This document shows, in pieces, positions 21,401-30,801 of a stretch of 64,000 nt of DNA. Under the pieces are notes generated by a model. That model did no database searches, was not told the origin of the DNA, and was given only the letters and a program-made list of their open reading frames with translations. The stretch covers positions 5,410,491 to 5,474,490 of the forward strand of contig NC_090615.1 of the NCBI RefSeq assembly GCF_004359215.1. The letters are read 5' to 3'. Numbering within the stretch: position 1 is the first letter of the stretch; the number at the start of each line of letters is the position of its first letter. The translations under genes and the position numbers were made by a program. This DNA comes from Bremia lactucae. Taxonomy: Eukaryota; Oomycota; Peronosporomycetes; Peronosporales; Peronosporaceae.

Positions 21401-22202
21401 CTTTCGTCCATCGATGAGCTGCTGAGAATCCGTTTGTTCTCCGAAAAAATTACCGCTGACCGAGCATCGGTTACGTAGTCGTCCTCTGTGACGAGTACGC
21501 AGATCTGCTTGATTCTACCACTATGCAGATATCTCAAGAACCGCTTGGGCTCTAGGGTTGATAGTTGAGTTATCTCCGAAGTTAACTTCGGAGGCGCATA
21601 CAGATCAAGAGTATAAGCGCCTACTCTTGAACCATTATTAACCAAGATATTTAATATTTTGGTTTCTTCCTGGGATTTATCCGCAGGCTGCCGAGGGACC
21701 AATCTTTCGGGATGTTGAAGTCTGGTCACTTCAGAATTAAATATTTAAGGAGACTTCTCCTCACGTACGTGGGGACTTATTCCATCATTGTCTTCCGATT
21801 GTGATTGGGCCGAGTTCTCTACTCGACCTAGGATCATCGTGCTGTCCAATTTGGACAACCGATATCGTACTTGAATCTCGCCCGTTAGGCGTGCATTCAT
21901 GTCTCTTCACTCGACTTATTCGAATGATGGACCTTCGGCACTGCCGTCGACAGCTGACTCCACAGTGTGATTAGTAATCACACTGTGATCTTGTGCAGTT
22001 AAATAACGACCGTACCACAAGTGACGCCATCGCACTCACTCGTAGTACATCCACACGCTTGTGGACGCTCCAAGACGTTCATCAGATGGCCATCTGATGA
22101 ACAAGTGGCAGGCATCTTTACACATCGATGCTGCCAGCTGATCCTTGGCTTGTATTTTCTGAGCCAAAGTAAGCCTAGGATGACATCAAATTTGTCATCC
22201 AA
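18300..22202 (-). pseudogene. Gypsy pol of element 1 (protease-RT-integrase), broken
   Basis: Protease-region sequence (DDKFDVILGLLWLRKYKPRI) lies at 22.0-22.2 kb. Reverse transcriptase follows at 20600-21132 with FCVRKATGGWRIV, MPQGLSNAPATFNRC and the catalytic box YFDD. After the gap, the connection segment (GLRKFLGLAAYLHEYSR) is seen at 19.65-19.74 kb. The integrase core (18858-19382) has D (VSMDFVFGFP), D (SDRDPRFTAEFW) and E (QTERVNRVLEEIL), so all three catalytic acids are kept. The C-terminal segment (VLHRIGNAYTIEL) ends near 18.3 kb. RNase H and the integrase zinc finger are largely deleted between about 19.4 and 19.5 kb. Confidence 0.85.
19752..20599. other. Assembly gap (848 N)
   Basis: 848 unknown bases inside the element 1 reverse transcriptase/connection region. 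Open frames running through the N block are artefacts. Confidence 0.99.
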
Positions 22203-22239
22203 ATACAGTACGATGAAATCATCATCCTACTGTAAATCT

Positions 22240-23110
22240 TATAACGTGTAGTGAGATTTCATTACGCGTTTCATTACTGTTACCGATGCGCCTGAGCTTC
22301 TTAACCTTCGATAATGCAATTGACCACAGTGTATTTGCCCTCGTCCGACAGCGATTGTATCTTCGCTTTCGCTTGTAATTTGAACAGCAAGGCATCCCGC
22401 TCTCAACATTACAGAAGTCAATGAGCTCGGGAATTCTCGTCTCTCGTCGTCACGTCGACGACAGAGCCCGAATGGACGAAAGCCTTTTCAGGATGAAATC
22501 TTCCTGCTCCGCTTTAGAGATCGCGTGATCAAAAGTCTCCAATCCAGGTGAACGAGGTGGGATCTGACGGACCATCCGCAAGATCTTTAATGACAACGGT
22601 ATCCTGCGCCATTTCTTTAATGGGTCACACATGATACATCTCACAAGACATCGCGTGTGCTAAGCGAAACTGTGCATGTCACACTTGCCCTGCTTCAAAT
22701 CCAAGAGCTCTGCGCGCCTAATTTCACTTTAGTCGCATCATCCTCGATGCAACGAGCTCCAATGGCATCGTCAAGTTCGCCAAACCATCGCATCAAGGAG
22801 CCGCATTCATATGCTTTGAAAAAGGATATATATAAAAAGCTTTTTGGTCGGCGTGCATGCGTCATTCGGCAGCACATCTGAATGCTGCTGTCCTGATAGT
22901 TCTTGCTGTTGAGCACCTTGTTATCTCAACAGCCCTGCCTGTTCAGAGCCTTGCTGGTAAAGCTGCATTCCCTTTTTCCGGGTCACATCGCATTTATGGT
23001 AAATGAACTCGGCGATGGCCGTATATCGATTGTCTCTTTGCAGTGCGACAACATTGCGCTAACGGCTGGCCCGCCTACGTGGAACCCACTCGCTCGACTG
23101 CGTTCCATTC
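22240..23110 (-). pseudogene. Gypsy gag and gag-protease junction of element 1, degraded
   Basis: Minus-strand fragments match element 2 gag: an N-terminal piece (AIAEFIYHKCDV, compare AIANFIHYELDEAK) and a C-terminal piece (AISKAEQEDFILKR, compare the EQEDF segments of the other copies). The zinc-knuckle segment is missing, and the reading frame is broken many times. Confidence 0.55.
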
Positions 23111-23689
23111 ACGGTCACCCAAGCGGGGGTATGCACGCGTAGCGTGGAAGCCTTCACGCGAGGGGGGCGTGAAAGCTCCATTCCTCTTCTTTTAACATTA
23201 CGTGTTATGCGGGGGCGTGAAAGTCCCATTCTTCTTATTTTAACAATTCCCTATACGTGGTTGTTAAAACAACGAAGTGTTACCTGGTGAACGAGGCCCT
23301 TTTCCTCAGTACTAGCTAACCTACACTGAAAACAGTGAAGGCAAGGTGCCGTCGAATACTTAACATACACGACGTCCAGAGGAATGTTTTAAGGTTGCTA
23401 AACGTGGCTTGGCAAAAAACTGAAGGTAAATACTGAGAAAGACTTAGTATAGGAAAAGGTAAAATTGTATTAAACGTATTAAGTCCCTTCGTACTAATTC
23501 TTTTCAATCTCCCGACTAAACATATTTATCTTTTAAGATGACATCGTATTTCTTCTACATTATCCCTTTATAAATAATATTTTTTTTGTAAAGAGCTACT
23601 GTAAGATCAATAGTATGATTAGTGGAAGCAAATGATTTGCATAACGGCCTGTGTATGTACATATTTTTATTGTCCAACAAGTATTATCT
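23111..23689. other. Spacer between element 1 and the gag-protease fragment
   Basis: The stretch contains two imperfect copies of a GGGGGCGTGAAAG...CCATTC...TTTTAACA segment (about 23165-23205 and 23211-23250) and then AT-rich sequence. It may be the remains of a diverged LTR, but no TG...CA boundaries could be fixed. Confidence 0.35.
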
Positions 23690-24740
23690 CAAGCTGGTGA
23701 GACACAGTTAAGTTTGGCAGGTCGTGCCAAAACTTGGGCACTAGGCCTTAAATTGTGCGATTCATAGTCTTTATATCGCTAGAGGCTTTTTAAGCCCGGC
23801 TCAAAAAGACGCTCGAACCGCATAGGGCTGAGTTCAGAGCTCGATCAGAGCTTCTGACTCTCAAACAAGGCAAGCGTGATGTTCGCGCTTATGCCCAGCC
23901 CATACGGCTCTTAGCGAGTTGTATCACGATCACACGTTGGTGTTCATGCAAGGTCTTAAGGATGGTCCCGTAAAGACCCATTTTTTTCTACTTGGAACTC
24001 GATGCGCTTGAAGAAGCAATATTCGTTGCGGAACAGGAGGACTTTAGCTTAAAAAAAGGCTCAAGCTAGATCGTCATCATATTGTTCTCCAAGATGACAC
24101 GAACTGGGAGGTCCAGAACCTATGGACCTCTCTTTTTTCAAAAGCGTGAAACATCGCTTTTCGAAAAACAAGCGATTGCAGAAATGCAATCGCCGTCAAA
24201 AGTTAGGACACTACGCTCATGAGTGTAGTGCTCTACGCCCAGTACCGAGAGGTACTGAACGTAATGATGGACCGAATGCCAAAAAGGGCAACGGTCGCAG
24301 GCTCGACGTTGTTGCGAAATCGCCACAGCGAGGCGACCACAAAAAATCGGTCGGTGTCAGAGGGGGAATGAAACGCCGTACTGATCCAGCAACCTCAAAA
24401 GAATTTCCAACTCTCTTGACTAAAGTTGCTCCAGACACACAATCATTGTGTCATTGCACCTGGTGATGAGGTATCCCATATCATCTTGTAATTTAAAAGT
24501 GACAAATGATTTGTCACTTAGAGCCCTGGTGGAGTGTGGAGCGTCGAATAACTTTAATCGGCGCCAGTCGCTAGAAAGTCTTAGGCTCAAATATGTTGAG
24601 CGCGACATAACTCTAACGGGGATGTCGGTGCGTCTTGCGAAGTCAGCCGTGAAACTGAGCCTCAGAGGTTGGGAAAGCCAAGTCACACATGTCACTCAGA
24701 CGTCCACCATCCACCAGAATGCGCACCCAGATGCATGATG
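23690..24740 (+). mobile_element. Gypsy gag-protease fragment (plus strand)
   Basis: This isolated piece of the same family holds gag sequence (WALGLKLCD, KQGKRDV, AEQEDFSL) and the zinc-knuckle region MDLSFFKSVK...CNRRQKLGHYAHEC. The second zinc-ligand Cys is replaced by Arg. The start of the protease (ECGASNNFNRRQSLE) follows. No LTR or reverse transcriptase follows, so the piece is truncated on both sides and lies head-to-head with element 1. Confidence 0.75.
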
Positions 24741-26664
24741 ATGTAGGCCGCTGCTTTTAGATCGGGATGCTAAGCAGCCTTTTCTCATCAAGTGCAAACC
24801 GGCCGATAATGTTGCGAAGGAGTCTCTGACGTGAATCGACCTACCCTGACATGTTTTTCGCAATGGCTATTCACCGTCTGGTAACTAAAGACGCTTAAGT
24901 CCATCACGAGCTGCAAAAGTCATCATGAGTTAAACATGAGCTGACGGATGCCATTATTAGAAAGCCGGCCAATTTCAATGAATTCTGCATTGATATTCTA
25001 GATTTCCTCCTTCCCAGCAACAATCGGCATCCGTGCCTTAAACCTGCCGTTGCTCCAAGAAAAACCGACGGTACACAGTGAAATCCTGCCGCCCATGCCA
25101 TTAATGCATATTCTTTTAGCCACTGTGCGGTACTTAATGTCAGTTGAGTGAAGCCAGCGTGTCGTAGTTCTCTGAGTTGTAGGAGATAGGGCGTATACAA
25201 GTTGCGGAAGGATATTCTGTTGACATCTGCTGTCAGAGCTGATACTTTAACCTTCAACTTGTTTGCTCAACAAAATCTCAACAGTAGAAGCAGTCCCCAT
25301 CCTGCAGATAGCTTTGCTGTTTTGAGTATTTTCTCCTCAGCGACAGAACGCAGTTCTGCGTCCTACAGGCAGAGTGTGGATCAATCACGCAGAGAGCGCG
25401 CATATACAGCACCTTGCGCTATCAGTGTGCTAGCTACTATCTGCGCATATCAAGATTTCACCAGCCGAAGATAAGGAAGAGCTACAAGCCGCCGGTTTTG
25501 CTTGGCTTTGCCAGTCTTTGTTATGTGTTAATGATTGTTATCAGTGGCACCTTGGTCCAGATTGCACCAACCTCGTCATCACCCCCCTCGTCATCACCCT
25601 CATCTGGAACTCCAGATTTTTGCAAAACTGGTCCTGCAACAGCAAGTATTTGGTCAAAAGATTACTGATAACAGGAGCTTTCCTTCGTTCGGCTTTTTCC
25701 GTCTTTGAGTTCGAGGCGCACCACCTATATATATTGAATAGGTCTGTTATGCTTTCGATATGTTAATGGTAGGATTATAACAGCTGCTTGATAGGCTCTT
25801 TCATTATTGCTTTAACATATGGAAAGTCCAGATTTTTCTCATCCACTGCCCTCCAAACGTCCAGGTATTTCTTAAGAGCCGCTGCTAGTAGAATCGTGAA
25901 TGCATGAGCTGTCATCGGCGTTGGCGCGCTTGACCTCTATCATCTTCTGCTTCTGTCTTTTAGCTTTGTTACGCGAGGCATAATTGAGCAGCTTATGTCA
26001 CCGGCGAATTGATAAATTACTGTTTGAAATAGGTGAGTGATTCAGTGATGATGACTGAGCTTGGACAGGTCAGGTACGCATGCCATACAGTATATTCTGA
26101 GCCAATCAGCACGGCCAAATTTGTAAGGTGTAAAGATCTTAAAATTTGCCAATCAAAATCAGGATTTGCTGGTTTTAAGTATCAAGCGCTTTATATTCAT
26201 CCTCATTCATAGAAACAGGTCAGTGCGTGAGCGCTATCCAGTTCAAGAATGAAGACTTATGAACCTCCACGCCTTTCAGTGGACAACGCATGAGAATTTT
26301 GACCTGCAGATGAAGCCCGCACCGTCATACCAAGATATAATTGGCGGATCGATATCAACATCGCTACTCCAGGTAGCTCGCAAAGAAAGTTGACAATTGT
26401 AAAAGGCCGTTAGGTTTTAAGTGTTCAGGTGATAGTAGTAGCGTTTTAACTCGTGACTTTAATATAACTTTACTGCTAGCCGGTTTGTCGTGAGGGAATA
26501 TTATATCACAATAAATTAATTGGGCTGTCGATACTTTAAAAATTAAAACAAATTGAATTTTTAATTTACAGGGCGAACAATCGCGGTCTAAAGACGCAGC
26601 CGAATGGCCAATACACATTATGCTTCACCTGTGATTGGCTAATACACATTATGTTTCGGCTAAT
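24741..26664. other. Unassigned region
   Basis: About 1.9 kb with no recognisable family. Minus-strand frames near 25.8-25.9 kb read LDVWRAVDEKNLDFPYVKAI with stops on both sides and may be a gene or transposase relic. Two ~23-bp direct repeats around GGCCAATACACATTATG and GGCTAATACACATTATG lie at about 26603 and 26637. Confidence 0.35.
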
Positions 26665-26780
26665 TCATACACTATATTTTAACCAGCAATCTCCATTTTG
26701 AATCATGTTTATATATTGTAGCGTAGAGAAAAAAAATGGGCCCTCAATCAACTTCGTGGCAGTTTTGCGCTGTCGATTCT

Positions 26781-26880
26781 NNNNNNNNNNNNNNNNNNNN
26801 NNNNNNNNNNNNNNNNNNNNNNNNNNNNNNNNNNNNNNNNNNNNNNNNNNNNNNNNNNNNNNNNNNNNNNNNNNNNNNNN
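26781..26880. other. Assembly gap (100 N)
   Basis: Exactly 100 unknown bases, a gap of unknown true size inside repeat-derived sequence. Confidence 0.99.
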
Positions 26881-26899
26881 TTTTTGTCTTTCTTTTTTG

Positions 26900-27300
26900 C
26901 TCCAGGTATTATCCTCTTTGTTGTTGGTTTCTCCTTGTGTCCGTTGTTGAATTTGTCCGCATGTGGTTGCTCTGAGTTGAGCTTTTCCTCCTTCAGTGCG
27001 ACTCCTTGTTCGTCCCGTGTTGGCTTGTTGGGAGCAGTGATTGGCTGTCAAAGTTAACGTCCATCGCTGGTGCTTCCGGTTGTCGGTCTTCCGTTGTAAG
27101 AGCTTTAAGCACGTCTTATGCCGTCATGAAGGTTGCTATTTCTACCTTGTGGCCCTGTGCCTCGTGTTGATTTAGACAGTTTTTCGTTGCCATGTCCTCT
27201 TTCTTGACATTGCAGACACGTGCGTAGTGACCTACTCCTTCGCATGCCAGACACGGAGCTTGTCTTTGACGTGAGACATGGTGAGCCAAGGTGTACTGTT
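26900..27300 (-). pseudogene. Retroelement Gag-like zinc-knuckle fragment
   Basis: On the minus strand near 27.2 kb a frame reads RQRQAPCLACEGVGHYARVC, a perfect CX2CX4HX4C zinc knuckle as in retroelement Gag proteins. A charged, Gln/Lys/Thr-rich stretch follows and runs into the gap. One stop interrupts it shortly after the knuckle. The element type cannot be told from this piece. Confidence 0.55.
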
Positions 27301-27362
27301 GCCTTTAGCTGATTCGGTGAATGTTCACCAATTTCAGCGGGAAGGTTGCCAATAGGAAATAC

Positions 27363-27905
27363 TGTAACGGGCTAAAGTTGCCCTAATGTTACACAGTCCA
27401 CGTTAAGTACATTTGGTGTACTCAAGGGGATAGTCAATTACTAAGTAATAGTAATTAGACCCAACACTCGGGAGTGGTGCACATTTGTGACCAACCCTTG
27501 TGGATGTGATGCACATGGGTGCATTCACATTAGGAGGGATGACGCCCAGCGTCATCCGTTAAGCGAGGTATCTATAAAGATGCGCTCGCAATAAATATTA
27601 AATGATATCTATAGAGATATCATTTGAATTGGTAAAAATAGGTATTTGTATTTAATTCTATTAAATATAAATCAGTCTGAAAATTACTACCTTCTTGGTA
27701 AGTGCGCACGAGGAGACGGATTTACCGCTCCCGTGACGACACTTAACCAAAGTGCATAGTGCGTTGTGTGAGGTCGCTAACGCGCCCACCACAACTACCT
27801 CACTGCACGCAAGAGAAGCTGGTCAAACCGCTTCCTCGCTGTGCTAGGATGTGTGTCTAAGTAGTGCGTGGCCGCATTACGACGTGCCCGCCTACACCGC
27901 AGCTC
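27363..27905 (+). repeat. LTR of a second Gypsy-like family (5' end certain, 3' end uncertain)
   Basis: It starts TGTAACGGGCTAAAGTTGCC and shares only the TGTAACGGG terminus with the main LTR family. It contains short inverted repeats (ATGATATCTATAGAGATATCAT near 27601; GGATGACGCCCAGCGTCATCC near 27537). No matching right terminus or target-site duplication was found, so the end coordinate is approximate. Confidence 0.5.
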
Positions 27906-28061
27906 TAATGGCTTCTTCATGTTGGAAAATGGTGTTTTACATGCTGAAAATACCGCCAGGTCACAAGCCATCAAGAAACTGTCTCTATTCAGGATTGACT
28001 TTCATTTGTATATTTTGGTGTGTTGCAGGGAACAGAAGCCGGAGGGTGAGCATACCATTTT

Positions 28062-28167
28062 GCAGGAGCAAGTAGCAACCGCAAATCAGGGTGGTACACA
28101 GATAATGTTGGCAACAAACTTACTCCTTAAAAACACTTCTGTGGAGACCTTGCTAGCGTCGTTTTGA
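28062..28167 (+). repeat. Direct repeat, copy A
   Basis: GCAGGAGCAAGTAGCAACCG, then ACACAGATAATGTTGG and CTTAAAAACACTTCTGTGGA. It matches copy B at 28715-28836 but lacks about 11 bp after CAGGGTGG. Confidence 0.75.
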
Positions 28168-28714
28168 AAGGTTATGAGCCCAATGGCGGGTGAGGAAGTG
28201 TTTAGGGGCGCAATACCCGATTACGCTGGGAATGCGTATGGGAAGAAGCGCAAGTAGCTGCTCGCGAAAGGGGCGTCACTGAGGAAGAGTACTTGGGTGC
28301 TCGCGAAAAGGGTATGCCAAGTGTTGAAGCCTTACCAGGCTGCGACATTGCCGCAGAGCTGGCTAGGATTTCTTCGCGTTTGGACTCTATGAATAAAGAG
28401 CGTCAGGGACCAGGACAGTACCATGCTGAGACCAAGGTTTACCACCTCGTAATTTGTATGCAGGTGGATTTGGGTCATGACGCAGGCCCCACAAAAGTGG
28501 ACCTTTGAGTTGGTAGACAGACATCAAGTTTTTCGCTACAAAAGTGGAGTACATGGTCCAGGTGCGCGCGCGTGGCGAGAGCAGGCTCAAGCGAATTACC
28601 AGCAGCAGCTCGCGTATGAACGCCAGCGTATGCAGCCCCAGTCTTGGCATGAGTTGCATCAAGGAGTTGCTGAGTTGCACCAATGGGCAGAGGGGCGTCG
28701 AGAAGAGTTACGGC

Positions 28715-28836
28715 GCAGGAGCAAGGAGCAACTGCAGATCAGGGTGGCAGTAGGTATGACACAGATAATGTTGGTAATAAACTTATTCTTTAAAAACACT
28801 TCTTTGGAGACCTTCCTAGCTTTCTATTTAAAAGTT
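28715..28836 (+). repeat. Direct repeat, copy B
   Basis: GCAGGAGCAAGGAGCAACTG, then ACACAGATAATGTTGG and TTTAAAAACACTTCTTTGGA. It is offset from copy A by 653 bp in the same orientation. Confidence 0.75.
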
Positions 28837-28870
28837 CACCATCCTCAAGTGCGATTCACGTAGTTCCAGG

Positions 28871-29457
28871 AGGCTTATAATAACATTTTTCAGGAAGGTG
28901 GATAATTGACGGTAGATTTCAATGTTGCTAGTCGTGCGCGGAGAATTCAATGTTGCTGTTTGTGCACGGAGATTTCGACGTTGATGTATTAAATGAAATG
29001 TGATGAGCTGTAAACACGACATTTGATTGGCTAAAACTGAATTGAGTGAGTTTAGGAAAAGCGAGGGTGAGTTTACGAATTCCCTAAATATACTCCATCG
29101 TAAGCGTCGAGCATCGTTTTGTTTTGCTTAAGCATACACGATATCACGCGGCTCGGGAGCGTAAGGGAAAATGTCCTTCGACTATGAAATTGCTATAGTA
29201 CTGGTGCCCTGCACGCCTAGGTTGCCTATCTCAACAAATGTGATGTAACTTTCTAGCTATTTCCAATTATTCGCATAAAATAATTCGAAGCACTTGGCAA
29301 TTGCCAAGCTGTTTATTCATCAAAAAAATAAATTAAGGCCGCGCGCTTTCGAAGTACGAGCCAATAGTTTACTTTTACTTAAGAAAATCAAAAAATAAAA
29401 ACGAAAAAAAAAACAATAGAATTGCAAGTAAAAGTAACTTTTCTTGTCCCAATTTAC
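28871..29457. other. Intergenic region
   Basis: No gene recognised. A poly-A/poly-G-free AT-rich part with A-runs lies at 29320-29420. Confidence 0.45.
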
Positions 29458-29511
29458 ATGGCAGAATTGACTTGGTGCCGACCCCCATCACCACCAAGTC
29501 AATTCTGCCAT
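29458..29511. repeat. Perfect inverted duplication (20-bp arms, 14-bp loop)
   Basis: Arm ATGGCAGAATTGACTTGGTG at 29458-29477 is the exact reverse complement of 29492-29511. The right arm is the genuine coding sequence of the adjacent CBS pseudogene (minus-strand GRIDLV). The left arm is its inverted copy, and homology to CBS ends here. Confidence 0.9.
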
Positions 29512-30130
29512 CGCATTGGTTAAAAATCTCTTCTGCGGTACCGTCATAATGGGCGAGCGGATTGGAAGGGTTTTTGTATTAATCAAAAATATGCGAGTTG
29601 GAAAATGCAGCCTGCAGACACTTAGCGATGCCAATGTGGCTCTTTGGCGAGTCTTACGGAGCCTCTGTCGGGGTACCAATGATTTTCGCACCTAAAGCTT
29701 TAAGAACGTCTACTTTCTCGAGGCTCGTTTATTTCTATACGCGTTGGGGGATAATGAGACGGATTGCAAGAAGACTTGAGATAGTTTCGGACTTACCTGG
29801 CAGCGTAATGATGCAGTGGTAGCCCTTTATAGCAGATGCAAGCGCCAAGCCAATAGCTTTAGTAGAATCTTCATTAGCATCGCTAAGTAGGATTTTTTGA
29901 AAAGATAATTATACGCATCAGTGTTGTCTGACTTTGGCTCGATTAGCGTGTCGCCAGACTTGATACGACCCGAAGTTTCAGCATCTTCTATCATACGCTT
30001 GCCTACGCGATCTGTGGTAGATCCACCGGCGTTAAAGAACTCGCACTTTGCAAGCAATTCGCATTGTAAATGTGCCTTTTGCCAATGCTGTGGATGGGAA
30101 TAATGGGCGTCTGGCCGACCGCTGCCTGGA
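29476..30130 (-). pseudogene. CBS: Cystathionine beta-synthase pseudogene (PLP domain fragment)
   Basis: Minus-strand pieces in three frames read [108 protein letters not shown] and [20 protein letters not shown]. They run in the order of cystathionine beta-synthase, the PLP enzyme joining homocysteine and serine in transsulfuration. It is dead: the PLP lysine position after AGGS reads TTDR instead of xKDR, a stop replaces Trp after TPTEAP, an intron donor reads ATGCGT where GTGCGT is expected, and there are frameshifts. A second intron (GTAAGT...GTATAG) is still recognisable. The gene is cut at the 29458-29511 inverted duplication, before the GTGGT loop. Confidence 0.85.
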
Positions 30131-30210
30131 GATGAAGTGCGCAAGTCAGCAAATGAAAACGATTCATCGCCACTCTTACGATAAAAAAACGAGTACCATA
30201 AATCACCATA

Positions 30211-30612
30211 ATGTTGCTGTCGACGTCGAAGAGAACTTTCGACTCCATTAGTACATTCGCGACACAATCTTGCAACCTCATTGGTGGGGTGGCACTCTTT
30301 CAATCAGAAATGCCACTAAACAAACATTGCGTCCCTCGGAGACCGTATATTTACGTCCGCGCGACATTCAGATCACAACAAATTGCTATCCTTCGCGAAG
30401 AAACGCTTTTACGTCGTCAGAGCGTTGATTTGCATCGCGTCATTGGGCACTTTCCGTCGTACTTCTCGCAAGCTTACGAATTACACCCGCTGCATGGCGA
30501 AATTCGCCGACTTTATTACTTGGACCACCCTCGACGTTGTGTACGTACATTGACTCGTAGCAGCAGCTCATCTCCTCTTGAAAGAGAAACGTGGCGCGTG
30601 TATTCAAACTGA
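30211..30612 (+). CDS. Hypothetical protein, 133 aa (doubtful)
   Basis: An ATG-started frame of 133 codons lies between the CBS pseudogene and the MATE gene. From Met 34 on it looks protein-like ([39 protein letters not shown]) and ends in a Ser-rich tail. No domain is recognised, and the first 30 residues read through sequence antisense to the pseudogene's upstream flank. It could be a small gene starting at ATG 30310 (100 aa), a fragment of a larger lost gene, or chance. Confidence 0.3.
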   Translation: MLLSTSKRTFDSISTFATQSCNLIGGVALFQSEMPLNKHCVPRRPYIYVRATFRSQQIAILREETLLRRQSVDLHRVIGHFPSYFSQAYELHPLHGEIRRLYYLDHPRRCVRTLTRSSSSSPLERETWRVYSN

Positions 30613-30801
30613 CTCGTTCCCGATCTCGAGTGTTCCTTACTAACATTAATGTCACCGTCTTTTTTCTATATGTTTAGCTTATCCAAGCAATTGTATCCAT
30701 TTTCACTTTGTTTTCTACAAGACGTTACCATCTCGCGTAACCCAATATAACCTGTCACGTTACAGCGGTTACACACCGAGTACACTCGAAGCCGGACGAC
30801 G

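Larger units (their letters stand above)
16173..23110 (-). mobile_element. Gypsy LTR retrotransposon, element 1 (decayed, minus strand)
   Basis: From right to left on the minus strand the element shows gag relics (23.1-22.4 kb), protease (22.4-21.9 kb), reverse transcriptase (21.1-20.6 kb, continuing into the gap), integrase (19.4-18.9 kb), a post-pol region carrying an antisense frame, and a 3' LTR (16173-16609). The expected 5' LTR beyond 23.1 kb is not recognisable. The element has stops, frameshifts, an internal deletion near 19.43 kb and an 848-N gap, so it cannot act autonomously. Confidence 0.85.
28020..28870 (+). other. Degraded retroelement-like coding sequence between direct repeats
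   Basis: Plus-strand frames read GCDIAAELARISSRLDSMNK, a coiled-coil-like stretch, and then WREQAQANYQQQLAYERQRM, a Gln/Arg-rich stretch, with frameshifts between them. Composition suggests a Gag- or ORF1-like protein. Two direct repeats (28062-28167 and 28715-28836) flank most of it. Confidence 0.4.

Noticed and set aside
26665..27051. Minus-strand 128-codon frame
   Set aside because: It spans a 100-N gap; only the zinc-knuckle part further right is informative.
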